64,000 nt of DNA from Nocardioides thalensis (lineage in GTDB: Bacteria > Actinomycetota > Actinomycetes > Propionibacteriales > Nocardioidaceae). Positions within the stretch are counted from its first letter, which is position 1. The number at the start of each line of letters is the position of its first letter. The stretch is taken from assembly GCF_013410655.1 (NCBI RefSeq), contig NZ_JACCFP010000001.1, forward strand, positions 3,371,501 through 3,435,500, given 5' to 3'. The notes below the pieces were generated by a model, which was not told the origin of the DNA, did not search any database, and saw nothing but the letters and a program-made list of their open reading frames with translations. A program made the translations under genes and the position numbers. Shown one piece after another: positions 20,901-29,889 of this stretch.

Positions 20901-22187
20901 TCAGGCGCGGCCGAGGCGGGCGCGCAGCCGGGCGACCAGGAGCGTACGGCGCTGCCAGCCCACCATCGCCAGCGCGCCGAGCAGCCCGCCGATGCCGAAG
21001 CCGGTGACGGCGTGGAGGAGGACGTCGATCGTGTCGGGGCCGACCTCGCGGAGGCGGCCGGGACCGACGGCGCCCCCGGCGACGAGGGTCAGCGCGCCCA
21101 GCACCACGCCCGCGGCGAGGCCGCCGCCGCAGCCGCGGATGGCGGCCTGGTCCCAGGGCAGCCGCTGCGACCGCTGGGTCCACGCGGAGACGACGGCCGC
21201 AAGCACGACCGGCGTGGCGAGGAGGGCCATGGTCCAGCCAGGTGTCGGCCCGTTGTCGGGGAGCGCCGCGAGCAGGGGGAACATCGGCAGAGGCCCGAGC
21301 ACCACCTCGGCGGGCGAGACGACCGTGCCGGTGCCGACCGAGAATCCGGGGCCGAGCAGGTAGGCGCCGGAGAACAGCAGGGCGTTGGGCACCACCAGCA
21401 GCGTCAGCAGGGTCAGCAGCGCGGTGTCGCCGGCGTCGGCGTGCAGCTGCTCGACGATGTTGGCCGCGGTCGAGAAGTCGAGGACGAACGCCACCAGCAG
21501 CGCGACCGCCGACAGCGCCCACCACGCGAGCAGGATCGATCGGGTCAGCGAGGCGCCCGAGCGCAGAGCGGGCGAGAGCGTGGGCAGCCACACCGCCGCT
21601 CGACCGCTGCCGCGCGCGATGGCGAGCCCGCCGACGCCGACAGTGAGCAGGAGCGACCAGAGGACCACGCGCGGCGTCGCGGGCTGGGTGGACTGCGTCG
21701 CGGTCAGCGCGGCGACCACGACGGCGACGACGACGTAGCCGGTCGTGAACAGAGCGATCGTCAGCGGGACGGTCCAGTCGCGCTCTCCGTCGGCGATCCG
21801 GTCGGCGTCGGGGCCGTGCCCGGACACCGACTCGCCGACCCGGTGACCGAGCCGCCAGATCGACCAGGCGCAGATCAGCGTCAGGCCCAGGGGTACGGCG
21901 GTGAGCCGCACGCCCTCGACCGTCACCCCCGATCCGTGCGCGCTCAGCCAGAACAGGGAGCCGACGCGCAGCGAGCCGCTCGGGCTGCCCGCGCCGCCGG
22001 CGTCGGTCAGGAACCAGCCGACGACCGCGACGGCGAGCGCCACCAGGAGCGGGCCGCCCGCAGCGACCGCGCCGCCGATCACGGAGGTCGGGACGATCGG
22101 GCGCCGCGTGCTCAGCTCCCGGCTGACCTCGGCGGCACTGCGCTCCCGGGCGCTGGCGCGGGCCGGCGAGGACTGCAGGGAGGTCAT
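20901..22187 (-). CDS. DUF6350 (PerM-like) polytopic membrane protein
   Basis: A 428-residue membrane protein with about nine to ten hydrophobic helices, beginning with IGGAVAAGGPLLVALAVAVVGW. The pattern and position match DUF6350, the family of mycobacterial PerM (Rv0955), which supports divisome stability and persistence. As in Mycobacterium and Streptomyces it lies directly upstream of purN-purH. The ATG at 22187 (MTSLQSSPARA) is chosen; the much longer open frame upstream is antisense to the sigma-factor genes. In other genomes this gene lies near sucCD; here the two sigma modules intervene. The exact role in this organism is inferred from family only. Confidence 0.85.
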   Translation of the reverse strand: MTSLQSSPARASARERSAAEVSRELSTRRPIVPTSVIGGAVAAGGPLLVALAVAVVGWFLTDAGGAGSPSGSLRVGSLFWLSAHGSGVTVEGVRLTAVPLGLTLICAWSIWRLGHRVGESVSGHGPDADRIADGERDWTVPLTIALFTTGYVVVAVVVAALTATQSTQPATPRVVLWSLLLTVGVGGLAIARGSGRAAVWLPTLSPALRSGASLTRSILLAWWALSAVALLVAFVLDFSTAANIVEQLHADAGDTALLTLLTLLVVPNALLFSGAYLLGPGFSVGTGTVVSPAEVVLGPLPMFPLLAALPDNGPTPGWTMALLATPVVLAAVVSAWTQRSQRLPWDQAAIRGCGGGLAAGVVLGALTLVAGGAVGPGRLREVGPDTIDVLLHAVTGFGIGGLLGALAMVGWQRRTLLVARLRARLGRA

Positions 22188-22238
22188 GGCCCCAGCATCG
22201 CCCGCGGAGGCGAACGTTCTGATGAGGCACGCCGCATA

Positions 22239-22244
22239 TACAGT
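22239..22244 (+). promoter_or_regulatory. Possible near-leaderless -10 (fused sigma gene)
   Basis: TACAGT lies nine bases before the ATG at 22254, with no ribosome binding site between. The 66-base gap is also the promoter region of the divergent DUF6350 gene. Confidence 0.35.
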
Positions 22245-22253
22245 GGACCGGCC

Positions 22254-24128
22254 ATGAACGACCGCGAAGCCTCCTTCGACGCGTTCTACCGCGACTCCCG
22301 CGACCGGCTGCTCCTCCAGGCCTACGCGATGACGGGCGACCTGGGCGCGTCGCGCAGCGCGGTCCGCGACGCGTTCGTGGTCGCGTGGCACCACTGGCGC
22401 AAGCTGGCCCGCCTCGACGACGCCGAGTCCGCCGTACGACCGCAGACATGGCGCAACGCGAGCCGCCGGGCGACCGCGCGGCCGTGGCACAAGGAGAAGG
22501 GCCTCGACCCCGAGGCGAAGGCCACCCTCGACGCGCTGGCGACGCTGCCCGTCGTGCAGCGGAAGGCGCTGGTGCTGACCCAGCTCGCCGCCGTGTCGAT
22601 GACCGAGATGGCGCGTGAGCTGGGGCTGCCGCTGGAGGCGGCCGAGCGTGAGCTGCAGCTCGGCGCGTCGGCGTTCTCCACCCGACGCGGGATCCCGGCC
22701 GCCGGGATCCCGATGCTGTTCGCCGAGCTCGGGAATGCCACCGCGAAGGTCACCTGGCCCCGGGTGACGATCATCCGGCGCGCCGGAGCGGCCCGACGCC
22801 GCGCCCACACCGTCGTCGGCGCCGTGGCGGCCGCCGCGGTGCTGGTCGGCGCCGGCGTCGCCGTGACTGACTCCGCCGGCGTCCGTCCCACCCTCGCCCG
22901 CGAGCCGCTCCCGTCGCCGTCGTCGACCCCGATGGCCCCGGGCGCCGAGCTGAGCCTGCCCGACACCAGCCTGCTCCCGGCCGACGTGGTGCGTGGCGGC
23001 CTCGCCGGCGGCGGCTGGCGCGAGACCCGCACCGACGACAACTCGACCGGCAGCCCCGTCGTGCACTTCTGCCAGGACGCCGAGGAGCGGTACGCCGACC
23101 GCAACGGCGTGGCGGCGTGGGTGCGCGTGTTCCGCGACGGCCCGCAGGGCGAGGCGACGCGCACCCTGACCCAGAGCGCCGAGGCGTCGGCGTCCCCGAC
23201 GGCGGCGCGGCGGGCCTACCTCAACGCACGCCGGTGGTTCGCCGGTTGCACGGTGCCGCAGACCCAGCTCTTCAGCACGTCCACCAGCCCGGGCACCGGC
23301 GACGACTCGGCGCTGTTCCTCTTCCGCGAGGTGCCGACCGACACCACCTACCTCATCGGCCTCGCCCGCACCGGGCTGTTCACCACTGCCCTGACCCTGG
23401 AGACCGAGGTGGCACCCGGCACGGCCGACCTGGAGGGCATGGCCGAGCTGCTCGGGACCGCCGTCAGCCGGCTCTGCGCGCTGCCCGACGGGGGCGGCTG
23501 CGCCGCGAGCCCCGCCCGGGTCGAGCCGGCGGCGCCGTACCCCACCGGCTCGGTCCCGGCGATGCTGTCCGAGATCGACCTGCCGCCGGTCGGCGCCGAC
23601 CCGGCCCGTTGGGTGGCGCCGGAGGCGCGCCAGATCACGCCCGGCAACGCCACCACCGGGGTGATCGGGTGCAGCTCGGTCGCCTTCGCCGGGGCGTTCC
23701 GCGGCAAGGAGTTCCGCAACAACCTGATCCGCGACTGGGTGCTGCCGGAGAGCGACCTGCCCGACGAGGTGGGCCTCACCCAGATGGTCGCCTCGCTCCC
23801 GCCGGCAGCCGCAGAGGAGCTGGTCGCCCTGGTGCGCGACCAGGTCACCAGCTGCCCGGACGAGGACACCGGCGCCGGCACCGACGTACGCCCGATCGCC
23901 GGCTGGGACGAGAAGGACCAGAACGTCTCCGCGTGGCACCTGACCACGCGGCTCCCCGACGACCAGGTCGTCGAGTACGACGTCGCGATCATCCGCCAGG
24001 GCGGCTCGCTGTCGCTCCTCTCGTACGTCGCCGCGCCCGAGGCGGAGATGCCGGCGGCGTCGTTCGAGGCGCTCGTGCGGCGCGCCCTGGAGCGGCTGCC
24101 GGAGCTGCCGGCCTACAAGCGGGGCTGA
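22254..24128 (+). CDS. Sigma-like domain fused to membrane anchor and exported sensor domains
   Basis: A 624-residue chain with three parts. Residues 1-150 resemble a SigE-family sigma factor: region 2 (FDAFYRDSRDRLLLQAYAMT, then FVVAWHHWRKL) and region 4 (LATLPVVQRKALVLTQLAAVSMTEMARELGL). A single membrane helix follows (about 185-205, after RRR), putting the remaining 415 residues outside. The outer part has at least two similar Cys-pair units (Cys in VVHFCQDAEER with Cys in WFAGCTVPQ; Cys in GVIGCSSVA with Cys in VTSCPDED). In region 4 the recognition helix reads LEAAERELQLGASAF and lacks the Lys/Arg of the neighbour's EGTIKARLSRGR, so DNA binding is doubtful. A fused decoy or membrane-held sigma-like regulator is possible. 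Confidence 0.82.
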   Translation: MNDREASFDAFYRDSRDRLLLQAYAMTGDLGASRSAVRDAFVVAWHHWRKLARLDDAESAVRPQTWRNASRRATARPWHKEKGLDPEAKATLDALATLPVVQRKALVLTQLAAVSMTEMARELGLPLEAAERELQLGASAFSTRRGIPAAGIPMLFAELGNATAKVTWPRVTIIRRAGAARRRAHTVVGAVAAAAVLVGAGVAVTDSAGVRPTLAREPLPSPSSTPMAPGAELSLPDTSLLPADVVRGGLAGGGWRETRTDDNSTGSPVVHFCQDAEERYADRNGVAAWVRVFRDGPQGEATRTLTQSAEASASPTAARRAYLNARRWFAGCTVPQTQLFSTSTSPGTGDDSALFLFREVPTDTTYLIGLARTGLFTTALTLETEVAPGTADLEGMAELLGTAVSRLCALPDGGGCAASPARVEPAAPYPTGSVPAMLSEIDLPPVGADPARWVAPEARQITPGNATTGVIGCSSVAFAGAFRGKEFRNNLIRDWVLPESDLPDEVGLTQMVASLPPAAAEELVALVRDQVTSCPDEDTGAGTDVRPIAGWDEKDQNVSAWHLTTRLPDDQVVEYDVAIIRQGGSLSLLSYVAAPEAEMPAASFEALVRRALERLPELPAYKRG

Positions 24129-24177
24129 CCCGCCCGGCGGATCCGCCCCTCCCCGGCGTTTCTCTGCCACTGTCGAC

Positions 24178-24205
24178 GCAACCGAAGGGCGTGCTGCCGC
24201 GTATC
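24178..24205 (+). promoter_or_regulatory. ECF-type promoter before sigE-like gene
   Basis: GCAACC (24178-24183), 16 bases, then CGTATC (24200-24205). This resembles the AAC / CGTnnn promoters of actinobacterial ECF sigma factors and suggests autoregulation of the sigma gene starting at 24277. Resemblance is by eye only. Confidence 0.45.
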
Positions 24206-24276
24206 CCTCCCGACAGCACCCACGACGGGTGCGGTGCACGGGGTCCCGGGTCTCGGGCAGGGGAAGGAGGCGGGCC

Positions 24277-24789
24277 ATGGAAGCCGACGAGTTCGACCAT
24301 CTCTACACAGCGTCGTTCCGCCGGGTGACGGGTCAGGTCTACGCCATGATCGGCGACTACGACGAGGCCACCGAGTGCGTGCAGGAGGCCTTCGCCCGCG
24401 CCTGGGCCCACCGCCGCAAACTCGAGAAGACCGAGTATCCCGAGGCGTGGGTCCGCACCACCGCCTACCGGCTGGCCGTGAGCCGCTGGCGGCGCCGCAA
24501 GACCGCGTCCCGCCCGGGTGACCGGGCCGTGGGCGCCGCGACCGAGATGCCCGCTGTCGACGAGTCGCACGTCGCCCTCGTGGCCGCGCTCAAGAAGCTC
24601 CCGGAGGCACAGCGCCAGGCGCTGGTGCTCCACCACATCGCCGACCTCCCGGTCCACCAGGTGGCCGCCGAGGTCGGCGTCCCCGAAGGAACCATCAAGG
24701 CCCGGCTCAGCCGCGGCCGCACCGCCCTCGCCGCGTTGCTGAGCGACGAGCCCGGCGGTCTGCAGGACGGAGGGCTCTCCCATGTCTGA
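24277..24789 (+). CDS. SigE-family ECF RNA polymerase sigma factor
   Basis: A 170-residue sigma factor with only regions 2 and 4. Region 2 is FDHLYTASFRRVTGQVYAMIGDYDEATECVQEAFARAWAHRRKL, then EAWVRTTAYRLAVSRWRRRK. Region 4 is LKKLPEAQRQALVLHHIADLPVHQVAAEVGVPEGTIKARLSRGRTAL with an intact recognition helix. The ATG at 24277 has a strong AAGGAGG about 7 nt upstream. Its 3' end overlaps the next gene by eight bases, so sigma factor and membrane sensor are made together; the sensor is the likely regulator or anti-sigma partner. The upstream neighbour is a fused version of the same idea. Confidence 0.93.
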   Translation: MEADEFDHLYTASFRRVTGQVYAMIGDYDEATECVQEAFARAWAHRRKLEKTEYPEAWVRTTAYRLAVSRWRRRKTASRPGDRAVGAATEMPAVDESHVALVAALKKLPEAQRQALVLHHIADLPVHQVAAEVGVPEGTIKARLSRGRTALAALLSDEPGGLQDGGLSHV

Positions 24790-27427
24790 CCCGCTCGACC
24801 GACTCACCGAGTTCGGGTCCTCCTTCGAAGGAGGCACCATGCCGAAGTCCGCGGCCGAGGTCCGCGCGCGCGGCGACCAGATCCGCCGGCGCCGGCAGGG
24901 GCTCATCGCCGGTGCCGCCACGGCAGCGGTCGTCGCGGTCGCCGTACCCGTCGTCGCCGTCATCGGCTCGCCCGGTGGTGAACCGCCGGAGCCCGCCCCG
25001 AACCCGACCGTGAGCGACACCGCCTCGGTGACGCCGTCGGACCCGATCACCGAGGCCAACCTGATGGTCCCCACCGACATCCCGGCGCCCGAGGGCATCG
25101 TGGTCGGCTACGGCTCTGCCCGGCGCGGCGACGGCCAGCCCTTGGCGAGCCCGTGCCAGCCCTCGTCGCTCGAGGACCTCGGCGCGACCACGGTGTTCCA
25201 GCGCGACTACTTCTTCTCTGCGAGCGAGGGCGGCGACGGGGCCGCCGATCACCACCTGAACGAGACGATCGCCCAGTTCCCGAGCGCCGCCGCGGCGCGC
25301 GAGGCTGCCGGCGTCATCCGGGACTGGCACGAGGAGTGCGACGCCGACTCCCTCGGTGCCGACGACATCGACGACAAGGGCGTGCGGCAGGTCGAGATCC
25401 CCGGCGTCGAGGCGAGCATCTGGCAGGGCCAGTACGGTCCTCCGTCTGCGTCGCCGGGCTCGGCGTACGACGCCCGCGACGACCAGAGGTGGCACCTCGA
25501 GAGCGGCACCGTCGTCGCGGGCGACCGGCTGGCGATGGTGACCGACCTCGACCTGGGCGGTCGGACGGCCGCGGAGCCGTGGGTGCTCGAGGGGATCCTC
25601 CCCGTCGCGGCCGAGCGGCTCCTCGTCACGATGGACCCGGACGCCGGGCTGTCCGAAGCGAACCTGCTGTCCGACGACCAGACGACCTACGACGAGTTCG
25701 GCTCGTGGCACACCGCCGACACCTACTCCGGGGATGGCCAGGACGCGTTCCACCCGTGCGCGGAACGGTCGCTGACCGAGCAGGGCGCTGCTGGCGTCAT
25801 CAACCGGACCTGGTCGTTCGAGAGCACGACCTCGGACGACGAGACCTACCTCGCCGAGCGCTGGCTCCGGCAGACGGCCGCCGAGTTCAGCGACGAGGAG
25901 GCGGCCAACAACGCCGCCACCAGGATCTTCGAGAGCCTTGCCGACTGCGCACCGGCAGCGGAGACCTACCCCGACTACCAGTACCTGGAGGAGGTTCCGC
26001 TCGAGAGCGGGCCGCCCGAGCTCGACTACTTCGCGCTCTACACGTCCCAGCTCGGGAACGTGCAGGACCCGGACGGCGGCGGCTACGCCCTCGTCATGCA
26101 CACCGGCGTCGTGCAGATCGGCACCCGGATCGCCGTCCTGACGATGGGGATCGGCGCGCAGGACTTCTTCCCCCAGCCCATGCAGGAGATGCTGCCGACG
26201 GTGGCCGAGCTGCTGGTCGCGGGCCTGGTGGTGCCTGAAGGCGACAACGCCGAGATGGGCGTCATCCCGGACGGGTTCCCGCTCGCGGCGGGCTGGCCGG
26301 ACAGCGCCGAGGCGGAGGGCCGCGGGCTGATCGGTCCCAGCCGCGACCTCGAGACGCTGGTGTTCGACACGCCGTGCGGCGTCAACGTGACCGACCTCGA
26401 CCACATCGACCGGCTCCGCGCGACCTGGGAGAGCGTCGAGGACTTCCGCCAGCGCCAGCTGACCGTCTACGCCGACGGCGATGTCGCCGGCGCCGCGGTC
26501 GAGGAGCTGATCGGCCCGTTCCAGGACTGCCCCCTGGGCCCCGAGGACGAGAGCGGCAGCCGCACGGAGACGGAGGTGCTCCCGGTCGACGCGGGCGACG
26601 AGGCCTGGGCGATCCTGGAGCGCGACGGCGGCGTCGCCGGTTCGATGGGCGAGACCACAGTGGTGGTCCGGGACGCCACGTCGGTCCTGGTCCTCAACCA
26701 CGGCGGCCACGCCGGCCGCCCCGACGGCGACAGCCAGGCGACGATCGACCGGCTGCTCGACGAGGCGAGCGAGGTGATCGCCGCGCTCCCGAGCATCCAG
26801 GAGAACATGGACGACGGTGCGGTCGACCCGGACGCGTCCGAGGGACCGGACCTGGGCGCACCGGCGGGTACGACGGAGGTGCCGGCGAGCTTCCGGCTCG
26901 CTGCTGGATCCGGTGCGACCGGTTCAGTGGAGGTCTACGGGCCCGACCGCTCGGAGGTCGGTGTCTTCTCGACCACTGTCTGCGGCGAGGACATCGCAGC
27001 GATCCCGCGGGTGATCGAGCTCAGCCACCTCGGCTACCGCGAGGTCTACGAGGGGGAGGGCTCGCACCAGCGCCGGATCACCGCCTATCCGACCGTGCAG
27101 GACGCGATCGACGAGATGAATGCGCTGCGGGCTCAGCTGGACGGCTGCGAGCGCGACACCGCCTACGAGAGCAATGACGAGCGGGTCTGGGACGTCTACC
27201 GGCCGCGGACCGGCTACGACGAGATCACGTTCTCCTACCTGGGCGGCCTGGACGGCCCGCCGTACGGCACCGCGTACTCGGTGGTCCGGGTCGGCAACGC
27301 GATCCTCGCGGTCGCGGAGAGCGGGGAGTACTCGCCCGAGACCATCACCGGCGCCCTGCCGAACCTCGCCAGAGCTGTCGGGGCGGTCGCACCGGAGATG
27401 TGCATCTTCACCGCCGACGGCTGCTGA
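24782..27427 (+). CDS. Membrane-anchored protein with four tandem Cys-pair sensor domains
   Basis: An 881-residue protein overlapping the sigma-factor gene by eight bases. A short cytoplasmic N-terminus (1-38, ending RRRRQG) is followed by one membrane helix (about 40-60) and a Pro/Thr linker. The outer part is made of four related units, about 90-290, 290-485, 485-680 and 700-880, each with one Cys early (ASPCQPSS, FHPCAERS, DTPCGVN, TTVCGED) and one about 55-75 residues later (HEECDAD, LADCAPA, FQDCPLG, LDGCERD), suggesting one disulfide per unit. No anti-sigma zinc motif is seen in the cytoplasmic part. Role as sensor or anti-sigma factor is inferred from coupling to the sigma gene. The family name is not recognised. 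Confidence 0.8.
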   Translation: MSDPLDRLTEFGSSFEGGTMPKSAAEVRARGDQIRRRRQGLIAGAATAAVVAVAVPVVAVIGSPGGEPPEPAPNPTVSDTASVTPSDPITEANLMVPTDIPAPEGIVVGYGSARRGDGQPLASPCQPSSLEDLGATTVFQRDYFFSASEGGDGAADHHLNETIAQFPSAAAAREAAGVIRDWHEECDADSLGADDIDDKGVRQVEIPGVEASIWQGQYGPPSASPGSAYDARDDQRWHLESGTVVAGDRLAMVTDLDLGGRTAAEPWVLEGILPVAAERLLVTMDPDAGLSEANLLSDDQTTYDEFGSWHTADTYSGDGQDAFHPCAERSLTEQGAAGVINRTWSFESTTSDDETYLAERWLRQTAAEFSDEEAANNAATRIFESLADCAPAAETYPDYQYLEEVPLESGPPELDYFALYTSQLGNVQDPDGGGYALVMHTGVVQIGTRIAVLTMGIGAQDFFPQPMQEMLPTVAELLVAGLVVPEGDNAEMGVIPDGFPLAAGWPDSAEAEGRGLIGPSRDLETLVFDTPCGVNVTDLDHIDRLRATWESVEDFRQRQLTVYADGDVAGAAVEELIGPFQDCPLGPEDESGSRTETEVLPVDAGDEAWAILERDGGVAGSMGETTVVVRDATSVLVLNHGGHAGRPDGDSQATIDRLLDEASEVIAALPSIQENMDDGAVDPDASEGPDLGAPAGTTEVPASFRLAAGSGATGSVEVYGPDRSEVGVFSTTVCGEDIAAIPRVIELSHLGYREVYEGEGSHQRRITAYPTVQDAIDEMNALRAQLDGCERDTAYESNDERVWDVYRPRTGYDEITFSYLGGLDGPPYGTAYSVVRVGNAILAVAESGEYSPETITGALPNLARAVGAVAPEMCIFTADGC

Positions 27428-27440
27428 GCCGACGTACGAG

Positions 27441-27482
27441 ATGACGAAGGCCGCCACCCTCGCGGGTGGCGGCCGTCGTCGT
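27441..27482. terminator. Bidirectional hairpin between sensor gene and sucD
   Basis: An 11-bp perfect stem (27449-27459 with 27464-27474, loop TCGC) extends to about 18 bp with one mismatch. It lies between the stops of two convergent genes, 13 bases after the sensor stop and 12 bases before the sucD stop. Confidence 0.85.
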
Positions 27483-27494
27483 ACAGCCTGAACC

Positions 27495-28391
27495 TCAGAG
27501 GCTCTGGAGGATCTCCCGCGCCAGGGCGGCGGTGGCTGAGGGGGTCTTGCCGACCTTGACGCCGACGGCTTCGAGGGCTTCCTGCTTGGCGGCGGCGGTG
27601 CCGGCGGAGCCGGAGACGATGGCGCCGGCGTGGCCCATGGTCTTGCCCTCGGGGGCGGTGAACCCGGCGACGTAGCCGACGACGGGCTTGGTGATGTTGG
27701 CCTTGATGTACTCCGCGGCGCGTTCCTCGGCGTCCCCGCCGATCTCACCGATCATCACGATGACCTTGGTCTCCGGGTCGTCCTCGAAGGCCTGGAGGGC
27801 GTCGATGTGGGTGGTGCCCACGATCGGGTCACCGCCGATGCCGATGGCGGTGGAGAACCCGAAGTCCTTCAGCTCATACATCATCTGATACGTCAGGGTC
27901 CCGGACTTCGACACCAGCCCGACCGGGCCGGAGCCGGTGATCGTGTGCGGCGTGATGCCGGCCAGCGACTCACCGGGGGTGATGATCCCGGGGCAGTTGG
28001 GGCCGATCATCCGGGTGGACTTGCCCTGGAGGTAGGACCACACCTCGGCGGTGTCTTGGACCGGGACGCCCTCGGTGATCACCACGATCAGCGGCATCTG
28101 CGCGTCGATGGCCTCGATGGCCGCGTCCTTGGTGAACGCCGGCGGCACGAACAGCACCGACACGTCCGCGCCGGTCTCCTTCATGGCCTCGGCCACGGTG
28201 CCGAACACCGGCAGCTCCACATCCGCACCGTCGGCGTTCTTGTGGGACACGGTCGTGCCGGCCTTGCGGGCGTTGACACCACCGACGATCTGCGCTCCGG
28301 AGTCGAGCATCAGGGCGGTGTGCTTGGCACCCATCCCGCCGGTGATGCCCTGGACGATGATCTTGCTGTCCTTGTTCAAGTAGATAGACAT
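27495..28391 (-). CDS. sucD: Succinate-CoA ligase, alpha subunit
   Basis: A 298-residue alpha subunit of succinyl-CoA synthetase, which couples succinyl-CoA cleavage to ATP or GTP formation in the TCA cycle. The CoA-binding start is [28 protein letters not shown] and [13 protein letters not shown] are conserved, and [16 protein letters not shown] contains the His that is phosphorylated. The ATG at 28391 lies 13 bases after the sucC stop, so both subunits come from one message. Length is typical (about 290-300). Confidence 0.97.
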   Translation of the reverse strand: MSIYLNKDSKIIVQGITGGMGAKHTALMLDSGAQIVGGVNARKAGTTVSHKNADGADVELPVFGTVAEAMKETGADVSVLFVPPAFTKDAAIEAIDAQMPLIVVITEGVPVQDTAEVWSYLQGKSTRMIGPNCPGIITPGESLAGITPHTITGSGPVGLVSKSGTLTYQMMYELKDFGFSTAIGIGGDPIVGTTHIDALQAFEDDPETKVIVMIGEIGGDAEERAAEYIKANITKPVVGYVAGFTAPEGKTMGHAGAIVSGSAGTAAAKQEALEAVGVKVGKTPSATAALAREILQSL

Positions 28392-28404
28392 TCTCGTCCC
28401 CTTC

Positions 28405-29574
28405 TCAGGCGTTCGCGTGGGCGAGCTCGGCGGCCTTGTCGGCCGCGCCGTCCATGGTGTCGACCTGCGTGACGAGCGGGTGGTTCAGCTCATCGAGGAT
28501 CGCCCGGCCCTGCTCGACGTTGTTGCCGTCCAGGCGCACCACCAGCGGCTTGGTCGCGGCGTCGCCGAGGATCTCCAGGGCACCCTTGATGCCGTTGGCG
28601 ACCTCATCACACGCGGTGATGCCACCGAAGACGTTGACGAACACGCTCTTCACGGCCGGGTCGTTCAGGATCACATCCAGGCCGTTGGCCATCACCGTGG
28701 CGTTCGCGCCGCCGCCGATGTCGAGGAAGTTCGCGGGCTTCACCCCGCCATGCGCCTCGCCGGCGTAGGCGACCACGTCCAGGGTGCTCATCACCAGGCC
28801 CGCGCCGTTGCCGATGATCCCGACCTGCCCGTCGAGCTTGACGTAGTTGAGGTTCAGGTCCTTCGCCTTCGCCTCCAGCGGGTCGGCCTCCTCCCGGATC
28901 ACGAACTCCTCATGATCGGGGTGCCGCACCTCCGAGGCGTTGTCATCGAGCGAGACCTTGCCGTCCAGCGCCTCCAGCTTGTCGCCCTCCAGCCGCGCCA
29001 GCGGGTTGACCTCCACCAGCGTGGCGTCCTCCTCGACGAACACGGTGTAGAGCTTCTCGATCATCTCCACCGCCTGCTCGAAGACCGGCTCGGGGAACCT
29101 CGCCTCAGCAGCGATCTCACGGGCCTTCGCGGCATCCACACCCTGGCCGGGGTCGATCGCGATCTTCTTCACCGCATCCGGGTTGGTCTTGGCGACCTCC
29201 TCGATCTCCACACCACCCTCCACCGAGGCGATGCACAGGTACTGGCGGTTCGACCGGTCCAGCAGGAACGAGAAGTAGTACTCCTCGACCGGCGGGGTCG
29301 CCGGGGTGACCAGGACCCGGTTGACCGTGAGGCCCTTGATCTCCATCCCCAAGATGTTGCTGGCGTGCTCAAACGCCTCGTCGGGCGTCTTGGCCAGCTT
29401 CACACCGCCGGCCTTGCCGCGGCCACCGGCCTTCACCTGCGCCTTGACGACACAGAAGCCGTACTCCTCCGCAGCCGCACGCGCCTCCTCGGCGGTCTCC
29501 ACAACCGTGCCGAGGGTGGTGGTCACACCATGCTTGGCGAAGAGCTGCTTCGCTTGGTACTCCATCAGGTCCAC
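28405..29574 (-). CDS. sucC: Succinate-CoA ligase, beta subunit
   Basis: A 389-residue ATP-grasp beta subunit. It begins [14 protein letters not shown] after a three-residue lead (VDL), has [23 protein letters not shown], the Mg2+/nucleotide region [21 protein letters not shown], and [15 protein letters not shown] and [18 protein letters not shown] near the CoA site. GTG 29574 is chosen because AGAGGAC lies about 7 nt upstream; an ATG three codons later is possible, and the longer frame to 29637 lacks homology. First gene of the sucC-sucD operon. Confidence 0.97.
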   Translation of the reverse strand: MDLMEYQAKQLFAKHGVTTTLGTVVETAEEARAAAEEYGFCVVKAQVKAGGRGKAGGVKLAKTPDEAFEHASNILGMEIKGLTVNRVLVTPATPPVEEYYFSFLLDRSNRQYLCIASVEGGVEIEEVAKTNPDAVKKIAIDPGQGVDAAKAREIAAEARFPEPVFEQAVEMIEKLYTVFVEEDATLVEVNPLARLEGDKLEALDGKVSLDDNASEVRHPDHEEFVIREEADPLEAKAKDLNLNYVKLDGQVGIIGNGAGLVMSTLDVVAYAGEAHGGVKPANFLDIGGGANATVMANGLDVILNDPAVKSVFVNVFGGITACDEVANGIKGALEILGDAATKPLVVRLDGNNVEQGRAILDELNHPLVTQVDTMDGAADKAAELAHANA

Positions 29575-29889
29575 TGATACGTCCTCTTCATCGAGAGTGG
29601 GGCGCCGGCAGGGTGGCGGGCGCACATCCTCGGGCACCCTAGTCCGCTACCGCCGCGTACGACGAGGGCCCCCGACCCGACATGACAGGGGTCACACGCG
29701 TCGCTGGACCGTCCCGCACCGTGGAACTCGCCTGTGCAGGAACGGGACAACCTTGAGTTCATACCCCTAAGATTTCGGCTCGTGTGCCCGATCATCTAAG
29801 GTCGGCACGCACGATTCACCGGGACGCCACCTCGCGTCCACCGAACCGGACCGCCGAACCTGACCAGGGACAACAGGGAGCTTTGAGGG
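29575..29889. other. Divergent intergenic region, sucC / M23 peptidase
   Basis: 315 bases without a gene. On the minus side TAGGGT (29641-29636) is a possible sucC -10. On the plus side two TAAGrT elements, TAAGAT (29768-29773) and TAAGGT (29797-29802), could be -10 boxes for the peptidase gene, giving leaders of about 85-115 bases. I looked for a c-di-AMP (ydaO) riboswitch, common before such peptidases, and did not see its conserved segments. Confidence 0.4.

Noticed and set aside
20055-22253. Upstream extension of the fused sigma gene's frame
   Set aside because: The frame stays open over 2 kb but runs antisense to purN and the DUF6350 gene; ATG 22254 is where sigma-factor homology starts and a -10 lies just before it.
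29575-29889. c-di-AMP (ydaO) riboswitch before the M23 peptidase
   Set aside because: Such riboswitches often precede these peptidases in actinobacteria, but the conserved ydaO segments are not present in this leader.
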